Shown: one piece after another, positions 9,372 through 20,690 of the stretch
Numbering within the stretch: position 1 is the stretch's first letter
Layout: each line of letters starts with the position of its first letter
From: Leptothrix sp. (in: b-proteobacteria)
GTDB lineage: Bacteria > Pseudomonadota > Gammaproteobacteria > Burkholderiales > Burkholderiaceae_C
Direction of reading: 5' to 3'
Assembly: GCA_013822265.1 (NCBI GenBank)
Contig: PNKD01000020.1
Location: 1-44,347, forward strand
Length of the DNA: 44,347 nt
Made by a program: the position numbers and the translations under genes
The notes under the pieces: generated by a model
Database searches by the model: none
Seen by the model: only the letters and a program-made list of their open reading frames with translations
Told to the model about the DNA's origin: nothing

Positions 9372-10469
9372 ATGCCCAGCCCCGTCACCGAAAGCGCGCT
9401 GCTCGACGCGCTGAAGACCGTCACCGATCCGAACACCGACAAGGACTTCGTCTCCACCAAGGCGCTGAAGAACCTGCGCATCGAAGGCAGCGATGTCGCC
9501 TTCCAGGTCGAACTGGGCTACCCCGGCAAGAGCCAGCACGCGGCGCTGCGCAAGGCGCTGATCGCCGCGGCGCGAGGCGTCGCGGGCGTCGAAAACGTCA
9601 GCGTCGAGATCACCACGCGCATCGTCTCGCATGCCGTGCAGCGCGGCGTGCAGCTGCTGCCGCGCGTCAAGAACGTCATCGCCGTGGCGTCCGGCAAGGG
9701 CGGCGTGGGCAAGAGCACCACCACCGTCAACCTGGCGCTGGCGCTGGCCGCCGAGGGCGCCAGCGTGGGCATCCTGGACGCCGACATCTACGGCCCCAGC
9801 CAGCCCACGATGATGGGCATCAGCGGCCGGCCCGAGAGCGCCGACGGCAAGAGCATCGAGCCGATGGAGAACTACGGCGTGCAGGTCATGAGCATCGGCT
9901 TCCTGATCGAGCCCGACCAGGCCATGATCTGGCGCGGCCCGATGGCCACGCAGGCGCTCGACCAGCTGCTGCACCAGACGCAGTGGCGCGACCTCGACTA
10001 CCTGCTGATCGACATGCCTCCGGGCACCGGCGACATCGCGCTCACGCTCAGCCAGCGTGTGCCGCTGACCGGCGCCATCATCGTCACCACGCCGCAGGAC
10101 ATCGCGCTGCTCGACGCCAAGAAGGGCCTGAAGATGTTCGAGAAGGTGGGCGTGCCCATCCTGGGCATCGTCGAGAACATGGCTGTCTACTGCTGCCCCA
10201 ACTGCGGCCACACCGAACACATCTTCGGCGCCGACGGCGGCAAGCGCATGGCCGCCGAGTACGGCGTCGACAACCTCGGCGGCCTGCCCCTGACCATGGC
10301 CATCCGCGAGCAGGCCGACGCCGGCCGCCCCACCGTGGTGGCCGACCCCGAGGGCGAGATCGCCGGCCTGTACAAGACCGTGGCGCGCCGCGTGGCGGTG
10401 AAGGTGGCCCTCAAGGCCAAGGACTTCTCGTCGAAGTTCCCGACCATCACGGTGTCCAAGGGCACCTGA
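9372..10469 (+). CDS. apbC: Iron-sulfur cluster carrier protein ApbC (Mrp/NBP35 family)
   Basis: This 365-residue cytoplasmic P-loop ATPase binds and transfers 4Fe-4S clusters to target proteins. An N-terminal MIP18/DUF59 domain (about 5-85) is followed by the deviant Walker A GKGGVGKST (108-116), the switch motif DMPPGTGD, and the CPNC pair (around residue 275) that holds the bridging cluster. Length is typical. The start is preceded by GGAG about 12 bases upstream. It has its own promoter region, divergent from metG, and a hairpin terminator. Its cluster-delivery role could serve the Fe-S-rich formate dehydrogenase proteins downstream, but the gene is housekeeping and the link is only by proximity. 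Confidence 0.95.
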   Translation: MPSPVTESALLDALKTVTDPNTDKDFVSTKALKNLRIEGSDVAFQVELGYPGKSQHAALRKALIAAARGVAGVENVSVEITTRIVSHAVQRGVQLLPRVKNVIAVASGKGGVGKSTTTVNLALALAAEGASVGILDADIYGPSQPTMMGISGRPESADGKSIEPMENYGVQVMSIGFLIEPDQAMIWRGPMATQALDQLLHQTQWRDLDYLLIDMPPGTGDIALTLSQRVPLTGAIIVTTPQDIALLDAKKGLKMFEKVGVPILGIVENMAVYCCPNCGHTEHIFGADGGKRMAAEYGVDNLGGLPLTMAIREQADAGRPTVVADPEGEIAGLYKTVARRVAVKVALKAKDFSSKFPTITVSKGT

Positions 10470-10519
10470 ACGCTGGCTGTCGGGCCCTGCACGGGGCCTG
10501 GCGCAGAACGCACCGCCCC

Positions 10520-10550
10520 GACGGCCGCCGCAAGGCGGCCGTCGTCGTTT
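10520..10550 (+). terminator. Terminator after apbC
   Basis: A 10-bp perfect stem, GACGGCCGCC (10520-10529) with GGCGGCCGTC (10534-10543), has a GCAA tetraloop and is followed by GTCGTTT. The T-tract is short and interrupted, but stem quality is high. It ends the apbC transcript before the ahpC promoter region. Confidence 0.75.
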
Positions 10551-10592
10551 CGGGCCGGCGCTGCCGCTGACGAAAGACGCGAAAGACGCAGT

Positions 10593-10627
10593 AGGCAATG
10601 GGCAATAGGCAATAGGCAATAGGAAAT
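10593..10627 (+). repeat. Heptanucleotide tandem repeat (five units) upstream of ahpC
   Basis: Five 7-bp units follow one another: AGGCAAT, GGGCAAT, AGGCAAT, AGGCAAT, AGGAAAT. A 9-bp direct repeat of CGAAAGACG lies immediately before (10571-10588). The stretch is AT-rich for this genome and lies about 110 bases before the ahpC start, in the likely promoter region. It may be a slipped-strand variable repeat that sets promoter spacing. Confidence 0.75.
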
Positions 10628-10735
10628 TGGCATCGCTGACATGGAGCCAATCAATCCGCTAAATGCTGCACCGCACCCAAAATGGCCCCCGTCAACAGAT
10701 TCTTCCTTCCTCTTCAACCCTCAAGGAGTGCTTTC

Positions 10736-11299
10736 GTGTCCCTCATCAACACCCAGGTCCAGCCCTTCAAGGCCCAGGCTTTCCACAACGGCAAGTTCGT
10801 CGAAGTCACCGAGCAGGCCCTGTTGGGCCAGTGGTCCGCCTTCATCTTCATGCCCGCCGCCTTCACCTTCAACTGCCCGACCGAAGTCGAAGACGCCGCC
10901 GACAACTACGGCGAGTTCCAGAAGCTGGAGACCCAGGTCTACATCGTCACCACCGACACGCACTTCGCGCACAAGGTGTGGCACGAGACCAGCCCGGCCG
11001 TCGGCAAGGCGCGTTTCCCGCTGGTGGGCGACCCCACGCACCAGCTGACCAAGGCTTTCGGCGTGCACATCGACGAAGAAGGCCTGGCGCTGCGCGGCAC
11101 CTTCCTGATCAACCCGGACGGCGTCATCAAGACCGCCGAGGTGCACGACAACGCCATCGCGCGTGACGTCAAGGAGACGCTGCGCAAGCTCAAGGCCGCT
11201 CAGTACGTGGCCAAGCACCCCGGCCAGGTGTGCCCGGCGAAGTGGAACGAAGGCGCCAAGGCGCTGACCCCCTCGCTGGACCTCGTCGGCAAGATCTAA
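10736..11299 (+). CDS. ahpC: Alkyl hydroperoxide reductase subunit C (2-Cys peroxiredoxin)
   Basis: This 187-residue typical 2-Cys peroxiredoxin reduces H2O2 and organic peroxides in the cytoplasm, recycled by AhpF. The peroxidatic cysteine is in FTFNCPTE (about residue 47), the resolving cysteine in VCPAKW (about 166), and the C-terminus SLDLVGKI matches E. coli AhpC. An in-frame ATG lies at 10682, but I chose the GTG at 10736: AAGGAG sits 7 bases upstream and translation then begins (M)[10 protein letters not shown], matching the E. coli start MSLINTK. ahpF follows 113 bases later, with a hairpin repeat between. Upstream spacing repeats may affect the promoter. Confidence 0.96.
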   Translation: MSLINTQVQPFKAQAFHNGKFVEVTEQALLGQWSAFIFMPAAFTFNCPTEVEDAADNYGEFQKLETQVYIVTTDTHFAHKVWHETSPAVGKARFPLVGDPTHQLTKAFGVHIDEEGLALRGTFLINPDGVIKTAEVHDNAIARDVKETLRKLKAAQYVAKHPGQVCPAKWNEGAKALTPSLDLVGKI

Positions 11300-11310
11300 G
11301 GCCCACCCCC

Positions 11311-11341
11311 GGAGCGCCTTCGGCGCTCCCCCTCCAGGGGG
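11311..11341. repeat. GC hairpin element between ahpC and ahpF
   Basis: GGAGCGCC (11311-11318) pairs with GGCGCTCC (11322-11329) around a TTC loop. It overlaps a second inverted repeat, CCCCC-TCCA-GGGGG (11328-11341). I recall such GGAGCGCCTTCGGCGCTCC elements as frequent intergenic repeats in Burkholderiales genomes. With no T-tract it may attenuate rather than stop transcription, giving more AhpC than AhpF. Confidence 0.65.
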
Positions 11342-11412
11342 CGCCGCCAGCGGCCCGGCAGAGCCGGTTCCGCGGCGGCCGCTTGACTTCACCTTCTCCC
11401 GAGGCCACCGCC

Positions 11413-12978
11413 ATGCTCGACAGCACCATCCAGGCCCAACTCAAGGCCTACCTCGAACGCCTGCAGCAACCCATCGAACTGATCGCCAGCCTCGACGACC
11501 GTCCGGCCTCGGCCGAGATGCGCGAACTGCTGACCGAGATTGCCGCGCTGCACCCGATGGTGAGCGCGCGTTTCGATGGCGGCGACATGCGCCGGCCGTC
11601 GTTGCAGGTCACGCGCCATGGTGCCGACATGGGGCTGCGCTTTGCCGCCATCCCGATGGGCCACGAGTTCACCTCGCTGGTGCTGGCGCTGCTGCAGGCC
11701 GGCGGCCACCCGCCCAGGCTCGAGGCCGACGTGACAGCGCAGATCCAGTCGCTCGAAGGCGATTTCGCCTTCGAGACCTACATGTCGATGACCTGCCACA
11801 ACTGCCCCGACGTCGTGCAGGCGCTGAACCTGATGGCGGTGCTGAACCCGCGCATCCGCCACGTGGCGATCGACGGCGGGCTGTTCCAGGCCGAGGTCGA
11901 GCAGCGCCAGGTCATGGCCGTGCCGTCGATCTTCCTGAACGGCCAGCCCTTCGGCAGTGGCCGCATGGGGATCACGGAGATCCTGGCCAAGCTCGACGCC
12001 GGGGCGGCCGTGCGCGAAGCCGCCAAGCTGTCTGCCAAGGGGGCCTTCGACGTGCTGATCGTCGGCGGCGGCCCGGCCGGCGCCGCAGCGGCCGTGTATG
12101 CGGCGCGCAAGGGCATCAAGACCGGCATCGTGGCCGAGCGTTTCGGCGGCCAGACGCTGGACACGCTGGGCATCGAGAACTACGTCTCCGTGCTCGACAC
12201 GCAAGGCCCGAAGTTCGCGCTGGCGCTCGAAGCCCACGCCAAGGCCTACGACGTCGAGATCATGAACGGCCAGCGCGTCGCCGCGCTGGAACCTGCCGGG
12301 CAACCCGGCGGCACCATCAAGGTGACGCTCGAGAACGGCGCGGTGCTGCAGGGGCGCAGCGTGATCCTGTCCACCGGCGCGCGCTGGCGCAAGGTCAACG
12401 TGCCCGGCGAGGCCGAGTACGCCAACAAGGGCGTGGCCTATTGCCCGCACTGCGACGGCCCGCTGTTCAAGGGCAAGCGCGTGGCCGTCATCGGCGGCGG
12501 CAACTCGGGCGTCGAAGCCGCCATCGACCTCGCCGGCGTGGTGGCCCATGTCACCGTGGTCGAGTTCGCCGATCAGCTGAAGGCCGACGCCGTGCTGGTG
12601 AACAAGCTCAAGAGCCTGCCCAACGTCGACATCCACACCAACGCCCAGACCACCGAGATCACCGGCGACGGCCAGAAGGTCGACGGCCTGGAGTACAGGA
12701 ACCGCGCCGATGGCCGCGAGTACCGCCTGGCGCTGGCCGGCGTGTTCGTGCAGATCGGCCTCGTGCCCAACACCGAGTTCCTCAAGGGCACGGTGGAGCT
12801 CAGCAAGTACGGCGAGATCATCGTCGACGCCAAGGGCGCCGCCAGCCTGCCGGGCGTGTTCGCCGCGGGCGACGCGACGACGGTGCCGTACAAGCAGATC
12901 ATCATCGCCGCGGGTGATGGCGCGAAGGCGGCGCTGTCGGCCTTCGATCACCTGATCCGCACGCCGGTAGCGGCCTGA
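11413..12978 (+). CDS. ahpF: Alkyl hydroperoxide reductase subunit F
   Basis: This 521-residue flavoprotein disulfide reductase passes electrons from NADH through FAD to AhpC. The N-terminal tandem thioredoxin-fold domain carries CHNC (about residues 130-133), the FAD motif [17 protein letters not shown] starts near 218, the redox-active CPHC is near 346-349, and [15 protein letters not shown] marks the NAD domain. The length equals E. coli AhpF. The ATG at 11413 was chosen over longer in-frame starts because it gives the canonical N-terminus [14 protein letters not shown]. It forms an operon with ahpC. Its stop is only 12 bases from the convergent kinase gene. Confidence 0.97.
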   Translation: MLDSTIQAQLKAYLERLQQPIELIASLDDRPASAEMRELLTEIAALHPMVSARFDGGDMRRPSLQVTRHGADMGLRFAAIPMGHEFTSLVLALLQAGGHPPRLEADVTAQIQSLEGDFAFETYMSMTCHNCPDVVQALNLMAVLNPRIRHVAIDGGLFQAEVEQRQVMAVPSIFLNGQPFGSGRMGITEILAKLDAGAAVREAAKLSAKGAFDVLIVGGGPAGAAAAVYAARKGIKTGIVAERFGGQTLDTLGIENYVSVLDTQGPKFALALEAHAKAYDVEIMNGQRVAALEPAGQPGGTIKVTLENGAVLQGRSVILSTGARWRKVNVPGEAEYANKGVAYCPHCDGPLFKGKRVAVIGGGNSGVEAAIDLAGVVAHVTVVEFADQLKADAVLVNKLKSLPNVDIHTNAQTTEITGDGQKVDGLEYRNRADGREYRLALAGVFVQIGLVPNTEFLKGTVELSKYGEIIVDAKGAASLPGVFAAGDATTVPYKQIIIAAGDGAKAALSAFDHLIRTPVAA

Positions 12979-12990
12979 GCCCGGCGCGCC

Positions 12991-14969
12991 TCAGTCGCCG
13001 CCGACCTTCAGCCGCACCGTGAACTCGGCGCCGCCGCCGGCGCCGTTGCGCGCCGTGAGGCCGCCGCCGTAACGTTCGACGATCTCGCGGCTGATCCACA
13101 GCCCGAGGCCGGTGCCGTCCTTGCGGCGCGTCACGAAGGGCTGGAACAGGCGCTCCAGCAGCTCGGGCGCCAGGCCGGGCCCGCTGTCGGCCACGGTGAT
13201 GTCGACGGCGGCGTCTTTGTCTTCGGATGTGCCTGGGCCCACGTCGTGCGTGGCCAGCGTCAGCGTGCCGCCCCCGGGCATCGCATGCAGCGCGTTGACG
13301 ATCAGGTTGACCAGCACCTGCTGCAGCTCCTGGCGGTTGATCGCGGGGTGGCGCGTGGCCTGCAGGTCGCGGCGCACGGTGACGCCGACGCGCGCGATCT
13401 GGTGGCCGGCCAGCACCAGGCAGTCTTCGAGCGTGCGGTTGGGATCGACGGCCTCGACGTAGCCGGCGAACTCGGCCGGCCGCGCGAACTGCAGCAGCCG
13501 CGTCACGATCAGCCGCATGCGCTCGATCTGGTCGTCGACGAGCCGGATCTCCGGTGCCACGCGCGCCGCGCCTTCGTCGCCCAGCAGTTCACGCACGAGG
13601 TCGAGGTTGCCCTGGATCACCGCGATGGGGTTGTTGATCTCGTGCGCGATGCTGGCCGTGAGCTGGCCTACGGTGGCCAGCTTCTCGGCCTGTACCAGCT
13701 GGCGCTGCGCCTGCTGCAGTTCGCTGGTGCGTTCGGCGACCTTGGCGTCAAGCTCGGCGTTCCAGCCCTGCAGGCGGCGCGTGTTGTCCTCGATCGCCGC
13801 CAGCAACTCGTCCAGATGCCGCGCCAGGCGGCCGATCTCGTCGGCACGGGCCAGCGGGCCCACGCGTGCGCCCAGCTCGCCGCTCGCCACGCGCTGCATC
13901 GTGGCCTCCATGCGCTCCAGCGGGTGGAAGATGGCGCGTGCCCAGCGCAGCGAGAGCAGCGCGGCCAGCACCATCACCGCGAAGAAGAGCACGCCTATGC
14001 TGGCCAGCGCGCCGTACTTCAGCAGCGTGAAGGGCCGCTCGAGCACGCCGACGTAGAGCATGCCCACGCGCCGACCGGCGCCATCGGCCAAGGGCTGGTA
14101 GCCCGAGACATACCAGTCCTGCACGACGAAGGCGCGGTCCAGCCAGGTGCGCCCGCTGCCGAGAACGGCATCGCGCACGCTCTGCGAGACGCGGGTGCCG
14201 ATGGCGCGCTCCTGCTGTTCGCCGCCGAACAGGCGCACGTTGGTGCTGATGCGCACGTCGTCGAGGAACAGCGTGGTCGTGCCGCGGCTGCCCCAGTCGG
14301 CAAAAGGCAGCGAGCCCTCGGGGTAGACGATCTGGTTGATGTGGTCGATGAAGGGCAGGTTGCGATTGAGCAGCACGCCGCCCTGCACATGGCCGAGCAG
14401 CCGCCCGGCGTCGTCGCGCACCGCGCGGGTGGCCTGCAGCACCAGGGCGCGGTCTTCGACGGTGCGCGCCGTGGGCGCGGCGTTCTGCGTCGCCAGCAGC
14501 GGCACCGCCACGCGCGACTGCTGCGCCGCGCTGAACAGGCCCTGCTGCGCCGGCGCCAGCAGCTCGACGCTGGTGGTGTCGGCCAGCGTCGGGTCGGCGG
14601 GCAGCCAGCGCATGAAGTCGAGCTGTTCGCGCAGCGCCTGGCGCTGCAGCAGCGCGGCCGGTTCTCTCGCCGGCCCGGCCAGGGCGCGTGCCAGCACCTG
14701 AGAGCCGGCCACGCCGGCCACGCTGGCGCCCACCTCGCCGAGCACACGTTCGAAGTAGCCGTTGGCCACTGCCAGGTCGGCGCGCACCTTGGTCAGCAGC
14801 AGGTGGTCGACGGCTGCACTGCCCCACCACAGCAGCCCGACGCCCAGCAGCGGCAGCACGCCCAGCAGCGGCAGCAGCGCCAGCGCCAGCAGCTTGTGGC
14901 GTATCGACAGCCGCTGGAAGCCGCCCAGGGGCGGCGCCGCCGCGGCGGGCGCGTGGGCCGGCACCGCGC

Positions 14970-14973
<4 letters not shown>
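12991..14973 (-). CDS. Membrane sensor histidine kinase
   Basis: This 660-residue kinase has a membrane helix near residues 30-55, a long periplasmic cache-like sensor region, a second membrane helix near 340, a HAMP linker, HisKA with SIAHEINNPIAVIQGNL, and HATPase_c with N-, G1- (DSGPGL) and G2-type (GTGLGLWIS) boxes. The start is a GTG whose last two bases overlap the TGA of the response regulator gene (GTGA overlap), so the pair is translationally coupled. It lies in the operon-like series running back to the TorD chaperone, next to the formate dehydrogenase genes, so formate, molybdate or respiratory state is a plausible signal. The ligand is unknown. Confidence 0.9.
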
Positions 14974-16379
<1,406 letters not shown>

Positions 16380-16483
16380 GGCGGGCGCGATGGTAGCGCC
16401 GCGCCGCGCCTGCCGCTGCAGGCGGGCGATGCGGCCCCGCGCCGCGGCGGCGCGGCGCCGGCTGCGCGCCGGCCGTGCCGTGG

Positions 16484-17083
16484 TCAGCGGCCGTGCAGCC
16501 GCGCCAGGTCTTGCGGCGTGTTGGCGTTGAAGAAGGCCGCGGCGTCGTCGAACATCGCCTGCACGCAGTGGTGCTGCGCCGTCCAGCGGTCGATCTTGCG
16601 TTCGCCGGCCTGCATCGCGGCGACCAGGCTTTCCATGAGCTGCGACTTCATCAGGCAGAACACCGGCTGCGGCTGCACCACGCCCGCTTCGGTGGTGGCG
16701 GCCATCGCGATCTCGGCGTTGCCGGCCTCCAGCGCAGCGGCCAGGCGTGCCACCAGGTCCGCGGGGAAGTGCGGCGAATCGCAGGGCACGGTGACCATGT
16801 AGGGTGTCTCGCAGCGCTCGAGCCCGGCCAGCCAGCCGGCCAGCGGGCCCGGGAAGTCGCCCGTCGGGTCGGGCCACACCGGCGCGCCCAGCGACTCGTA
16901 GGCCGCCAGGTTGCGGTTGGCGTTGATCATCAGCTCGCCGACCTGCGGCCGCAGCCGCAACAGCGCGTGCAGCGCCAGCGGCATGCCCTGGTAGTTTTGC
17001 AGGCCCTTGTCGACGCCGCCCATGCGGCTGCCGCGGCCACCGCACAGCACGAGGCCGGTGATGTCTTCGGTGCGTATCGCCAT
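16484..17083 (-). CDS. mobA: Molybdenum cofactor guanylyltransferase
   Basis: This 199-residue cytoplasmic enzyme attaches GMP to molybdopterin to make the bis-MGD cofactor used by formate dehydrogenase. The nucleotide-binding motif [16 protein letters not shown] is at 13-28, and the metal-binding region (VPCDSPHFP) is near residue 98. Length is normal. Its ATG overlaps the TGA of the upstream TorD-type gene by one base (TGATG), indicating translational coupling. The 104 bases after it, up to the regulator gene, are GC-rich with no clear feature. Context fits maturation of the downstream formate dehydrogenase. Confidence 0.94.
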   Translation of the reverse strand: MAIRTEDITGLVLCGGRGSRMGGVDKGLQNYQGMPLALHALLRLRPQVGELMINANRNLAAYESLGAPVWPDPTGDFPGPLAGWLAGLERCETPYMVTVPCDSPHFPADLVARLAAALEAGNAEIAMAATTEAGVVQPQPVFCLMKSQLMESLVAAMQAGERKIDRWTAQHHCVQAMFDDAAAFFNANTPQDLARLHGR

Positions 17084-17721
17084 CAGGCCTCCAGCATGTC
17101 GAAGGCTTGCGTCTCGACCTTCAGAAACTCACGCGTGAAGTCGGCCACCGCAGCCCAGACCACGGCGTTGGGGCTGGCGTTGACGGCCTCGCACAACTGC
17201 CCGACCCAGGTCTGCAGATGGGTGCGGAAGAAGCGGCGCTGCTGTTCCAGGTTGCACACCGCGACGTCGTCGCCGCCGATCAGGTAGCGCATGACCTCCA
17301 GGCCGTAGCTGACGTGGTCTTCGGTCTCCAGCGTCGTCTCGTCGCGCGTCAGGCCCAGCGCGGCGAGGTCGTCGCGCAGCGTGGCCAGCGGGCGCTCGTT
17401 GAGAAAGCCGCTGAGGTAGTAGGAGCCGAAGGCAAAGACCTCGGGCTTGCCCACGCCGTGGAAGAGCGCGGCAAATTCGCCGGCGGCCGCCGCCGGCGTG
17501 GTGGCGCGCAGCGCGCCCACCAGCGACTGCCACGGCGCCTCGAGCAGCGCGCCGGCTTCGGGCGCCTCGGTCACGGCAACCCGGAACTGCTGCAGCAGCT
17601 CGGCATCGGGCGGCGCCAGCCAGAGGCGGGCCAGCAGGCCGTAGAGCTCGGCGCGGGCCAGCTCCTCGGCGTCGCCTGGGCTGGCAAATGAGACCTGGGC
17701 GGTTGAGGTCGGGGCGGTCAT
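17083..17721 (-). CDS. TorD/DmsD-family molybdoenzyme chaperone
   Basis: This 212-residue, mostly helical cytoplasmic protein is a TorD-like chaperone that would bind the Tat signal of a molybdoenzyme and hold it until cofactor insertion. Family marks are the N-terminal [17 protein letters not shown] segment, the [23 protein letters not shown]-like region in the middle (quoted in parts: [19 protein letters not shown]) and the [15 protein letters not shown] helix. Its likely client is the Tat-exported alpha subunit starting at 25739. It is followed directly by mobA with a one-base overlap; the ferredoxin gene ends 52 bases upstream of its start. Confidence 0.9.
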   Translation of the reverse strand: MTAPTSTAQVSFASPGDAEELARAELYGLLARLWLAPPDAELLQQFRVAVTEAPEAGALLEAPWQSLVGALRATTPAAAAGEFAALFHGVGKPEVFAFGSYYLSGFLNERPLATLRDDLAALGLTRDETTLETEDHVSYGLEVMRYLIGGDDVAVCNLEQQRRFFRTHLQTWVGQLCEAVNASPNAVVWAAVADFTREFLKVETQAFDMLEA

Positions 17722-17773
17722 GGGTGCGGGGCTCGTGTGGGCGAAGGCTACACAGGTCGGATCACGGGTCGGA

Positions 17774-19972
17774 TCACAGGTCAGTGATGCGCACTTCGCC
17801 GGGGTTGCTGTACATGTCGATGACGCGGCAGTCGCTGCACATCTTCAGGCGTTCGGCCGCAGCGCCCTGGAAGGCGCTGTGGCCGGCCAGCCTGGCGGCC
17901 ATGTTCTCGATCGCGCGCAGCGTGCTGAAAGGCTTGTGGCACCTCACGCACGCCCAGGGCTGGTCCTGGGCAATGACGCGGGCGCTCTTGCGCGCCTTGC
18001 CGCCGTCGGCCAGCCACAGCCGCGGCTGCAGCGTGATGGCGCGCTCGGGGCAGGTGGTGGCGCACAGGCCGCACTGCACGCAGTTCTTCTCGATGAAACG
18101 CAGCTGCGGCGTGTCGGGGTTGTCGGCCAGCGCGGCCTCGGGGCAGGCGCCGACGCAGGCCAGGCACAGCGTGCACTTGTCGGCGTCGACCAGCAGGCTG
18201 CCGAAGGGCGCGCCGGCGGCAGGCAGCGCCACCTCGTCGGCGGGCTGCGGCGCCTGCGCCAGCAGGTGGTCCATGGCCAGTTCGAGCGTGGCGCGCTTGT
18301 CGGTCTGGACGGCAAAGGTGCCGGCCCGGGCCACGGTTTGCGCCGCCGCGGTGCGCAGCGCGGCGTCCAGCGCCGCGAGGTCGCGGGCGTCGCGGGCCTC
18401 GAGCAGCCTGAAGTGCTCGCCGCGGTAGCCCAGGCCGGTCAGCACGGCCTGGGCCACGGCCATCTGCTCGGCCAGCGCCTGGCGGTACTCCGGCGCCTCT
18501 TCATCCGTCAGCAGCACCCACACCTGGCTCGCGCCCTGGGCGATGGCCGCCAGCCACAGGTCGATGCCGACGCTGGCGGTGTGCCACAGCGCCAGCGGCA
18601 GCACGCGCGCGGGCAGGCCCTGCAGGTCGCGGCTGGCGCGTGCACCGCGGCCGAGGTCGTCGATCAGCCGCGCACCGGCGCCTTCGCTGTGCAGCAGCAG
18701 CGCCGCGGCGCCGGCTTGCGCCGGGCCGCCGGCGTGGCCGTAGGCGGCCAGCGCCGTGCGCAGGCGCCGGCCCATGTCGGCCGGGCCGGGATAGGCAAAA
18801 CTCAGCGCGCCGCTCGGGCACACCGTGCTGCAGGCGCCGCAGCCCACGCACAGGTGCGGCTCGACGGCGATGCCGCCGGCCTGCTCGCCCTTGGTCTTGC
18901 CCTTGCGCGACCCGTCGCTGCGCACGGCGCGTGCCGAACACACGTCGATGCATGCCGTGCAGCCCGTCTGCTCGTTGCGGCTGTGCGCGCAGAGCTTGGG
19001 CTGGTAGCGGAAGAAGCGCGGCTTCTCGAACTCGCCCACCAGCCCGCGCAGCTTCAGCACGGCGTCGGTCAGGCCGCGTTCGGCGCCGGCGCCACGCGTG
19101 GGCACGTGGAAGTAGCCCTGCGGCGGCTGGTGCTGGCTGAACGCGGGCTGCTCGCGCAGGTCGAGCACGAGGTCGAAGCGGTCTTCGTGCACGGTGGGTG
19201 CACGGTCGAAGTCGATGGCGCCGGCGGCGTCGCACACGCGCACGCAGTCGCGGTGGCTCTGGCAGGCCGCCAGGTCGACCTGGTAGTCGAGGCCGATGGC
19301 GCCCTCGGGGCAGGCGTCGACACAGGCGTTGCAGCGCGTGCAGACGTCGAGGTCGATGGGATTGGCGCTGCGCCACGCGACGTCGAACTGGCCGAGCCAG
19401 CCCGTGATCCGCGTCGGCTGGCCGGTGAAGGTGGCGCGGCCGTGGGCCTGTGCCAGCGCGCTGCCGCCCTGGCTGACGAGCACGCTCACGTCCAGCGTGT
19501 CGTCCAGCAGCGCGGCGGCGCGTTCGGCGGCCTGCGCCGGGCCGACCACCAGGCAGCGGCCGCCCGAGCGGTAGCTGGCGGTGGCCACGGGCTCGGGCGC
19601 CGGCAGCTGGGCCACGGCCAGCAGCGCGGCGATCTTGGGCGTGGCCGCGGCCTTGTCGCGCGACCAGCCCGCGGTCTCGCGGATGTTGACGAAGCGGATC
19701 GGCCGCTCGGCCACGCCGGCGGCGCCTTCGGTGGCGTCGTTCAGTTCGAGGAAGAGGCGGGCTTCCTGCGTGCAGGCCACCAGCAGCTCGTCGGCACTGG
19801 CACTGGTGGCCTTGGCCGCGCGCTGGAAGGCGCCGGCCTCGCGGCGGCACAGCAGCGTGTGGACGGTGTCGAGCCCGTCAGAGTGCGCGCCCGGCGTCTT
19901 CGCCAGCGCCTGGCGCAGGGCCAGGGCATCCAGCGTCATCGTCTGGTTGCAGTTGCAGATCAGTGTTTTCAT
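17774..19972 (-). CDS. Large multi-cluster 4Fe-4S ferredoxin-like protein
   Basis: This 732-residue soluble protein carries at least four ferredoxin-type cluster motifs: CTRCNACVDACP (about 220-231), CVGCGACSTVCP (about 375), CTLCLACVGACP (about 600) and CVQCGLCATTCP (about 635), plus an extra CTACIDVC. No catalytic domain is evident. Similar polyferredoxins sit with DUF3305/DUF3306 and formate dehydrogenase genes in Burkholderiales and Rhizobiales; electron transfer or cluster assembly for the enzyme is likely but unproven. The start MKTLICNCNQTM was chosen because upstream in-frame sequence is the out-of-frame shadow of the DUF3306 gene. It overlaps that gene by 95 bases. Confidence 0.85.
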   Translation of the reverse strand: MKTLICNCNQTMTLDALALRQALAKTPGAHSDGLDTVHTLLCRREAGAFQRAAKATSASADELLVACTQEARLFLELNDATEGAAGVAERPIRFVNIRETAGWSRDKAAATPKIAALLAVAQLPAPEPVATASYRSGGRCLVVGPAQAAERAAALLDDTLDVSVLVSQGGSALAQAHGRATFTGQPTRITGWLGQFDVAWRSANPIDLDVCTRCNACVDACPEGAIGLDYQVDLAACQSHRDCVRVCDAAGAIDFDRAPTVHEDRFDLVLDLREQPAFSQHQPPQGYFHVPTRGAGAERGLTDAVLKLRGLVGEFEKPRFFRYQPKLCAHSRNEQTGCTACIDVCSARAVRSDGSRKGKTKGEQAGGIAVEPHLCVGCGACSTVCPSGALSFAYPGPADMGRRLRTALAAYGHAGGPAQAGAAALLLHSEGAGARLIDDLGRGARASRDLQGLPARVLPLALWHTASVGIDLWLAAIAQGASQVWVLLTDEEAPEYRQALAEQMAVAQAVLTGLGYRGEHFRLLEARDARDLAALDAALRTAAAQTVARAGTFAVQTDKRATLELAMDHLLAQAPQPADEVALPAAGAPFGSLLVDADKCTLCLACVGACPEAALADNPDTPQLRFIEKNCVQCGLCATTCPERAITLQPRLWLADGGKARKSARVIAQDQPWACVRCHKPFSTLRAIENMAARLAGHSAFQGAAAERLKMCSDCRVIDMYSNPGEVRITDL

Positions 19973-20549
19973 CGGCGGCCAGCTCGGGGGGCGTGGGCAC
20001 GGCAGCTTCGGGCTGCGGTGCGAGTTCGGGGGCGGGGGGCGGGGTCGTGGGCGGAACCTGTTCTTCGGCGAACAGGCCCATGGCCTGGGCTTGAAGCATC
20101 TTGCGCAGCATGCCGTCGGGCAGGGGGTCGGGGATGCCGTAGTCGTCGATGTAGGTGTCCAGGCCGTCCATGACGTTGAAGTGCGGGTCGCTGAACAGCT
20201 TGCCCAGCGCGGCGTTGCGCACGTCGGGTTGCACGCTGCGGCCGACAAAACGCGAGTAGTCGGACTCGCGCGTCAAGGCGGCCACATCGTCCAGCGTGGG
20301 TGGTGCAGGCGCTGCCGCAGAGGGTGTGGCGCGTGGGCCGGGCGCGGCCGACGGTTGCGCGCCCTCAGGCGCGGCGGCCTCGCGCGGCGGTGCCTCATCG
20401 ACCGCCGGCAGCGGGTCGGCGAGGGCCGTCACGGTGGCGGGCTGCGTTGGCGGCCTGGCCACATCGACCACATCGGCGCCCTGGCGCACCTGCGCCTTGC
20501 GCCTCGACCAGCGCGACAGGAACCCGCTGTCTTCGGAGTCGGTGGACAT
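19878..20549 (-). CDS. DUF3306 protein, long form
   Basis: This 223-residue protein starts MSTDSEDSGFLSRWSRRKAQ, the usual DUF3306 opening. A Pro/Ala-rich linker follows, then a core with TLDDVAALTRESDYSRFV, RNAALGKLFSDPHFNVMDGL and IDDYGIPDPLP. The C-terminal 60 or so residues are low-complexity Pro/Glu/Ala. Its function is unknown; the family occurs next to molybdo-formate dehydrogenases. The last 95 bases overlap the ferredoxin gene in another frame, a long overlap implying coupled translation. A second DUF3306 copy lies at 21327-21647. It is divergent from the DUF3305 gene, sharing a 185-base promoter region. Confidence 0.85.
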   Translation of the reverse strand: MSTDSEDSGFLSRWSRRKAQVRQGADVVDVARPPTQPATVTALADPLPAVDEAPPREAAAPEGAQPSAAPGPRATPSAAAPAPPTLDDVAALTRESDYSRFVGRSVQPDVRNAALGKLFSDPHFNVMDGLDTYIDDYGIPDPLPDGMLRKMLQAQAMGLFAEEQVPPTTPPPAPELAPQPEAAVPTPPELAADENTDLQLQPDDDAGCPGPAPGAGEDAGRAL

Positions 20550-20690
20550 CGTGGGATCGGTACTCGGCGTGCGCTCGGTGGCCCTGCAGCCGCCAGGTCC
20601 TGGGCGGGCCGGCGGCGGGGCGAGCGGGGATTCTAGGTGCCGTCGTTTTGCGCCGCCCCGGGGCGGGCCCTCGCTGCCGGCGCGCCGGGC

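Noticed and set aside
10593-10627. Heptamer repeat as a CRISPR array
   Set aside because: Units are 7 bp and contiguous, with no spacers and no cas genes.
10736-11299. AhpC as a second selenoprotein, since its peroxidatic Cys is also TGC
   Set aside because: Cys is the normal residue in this family. I did not identify a GGU-loop hairpin at SECIS spacing after the codon and did not see rare-codon clustering.
12991-13462. Open frames on the plus strand opposite the histidine kinase C-terminus
   Set aside because: Compositional shadows: the minus-strand frame has continuous HisKA and HATPase motifs.
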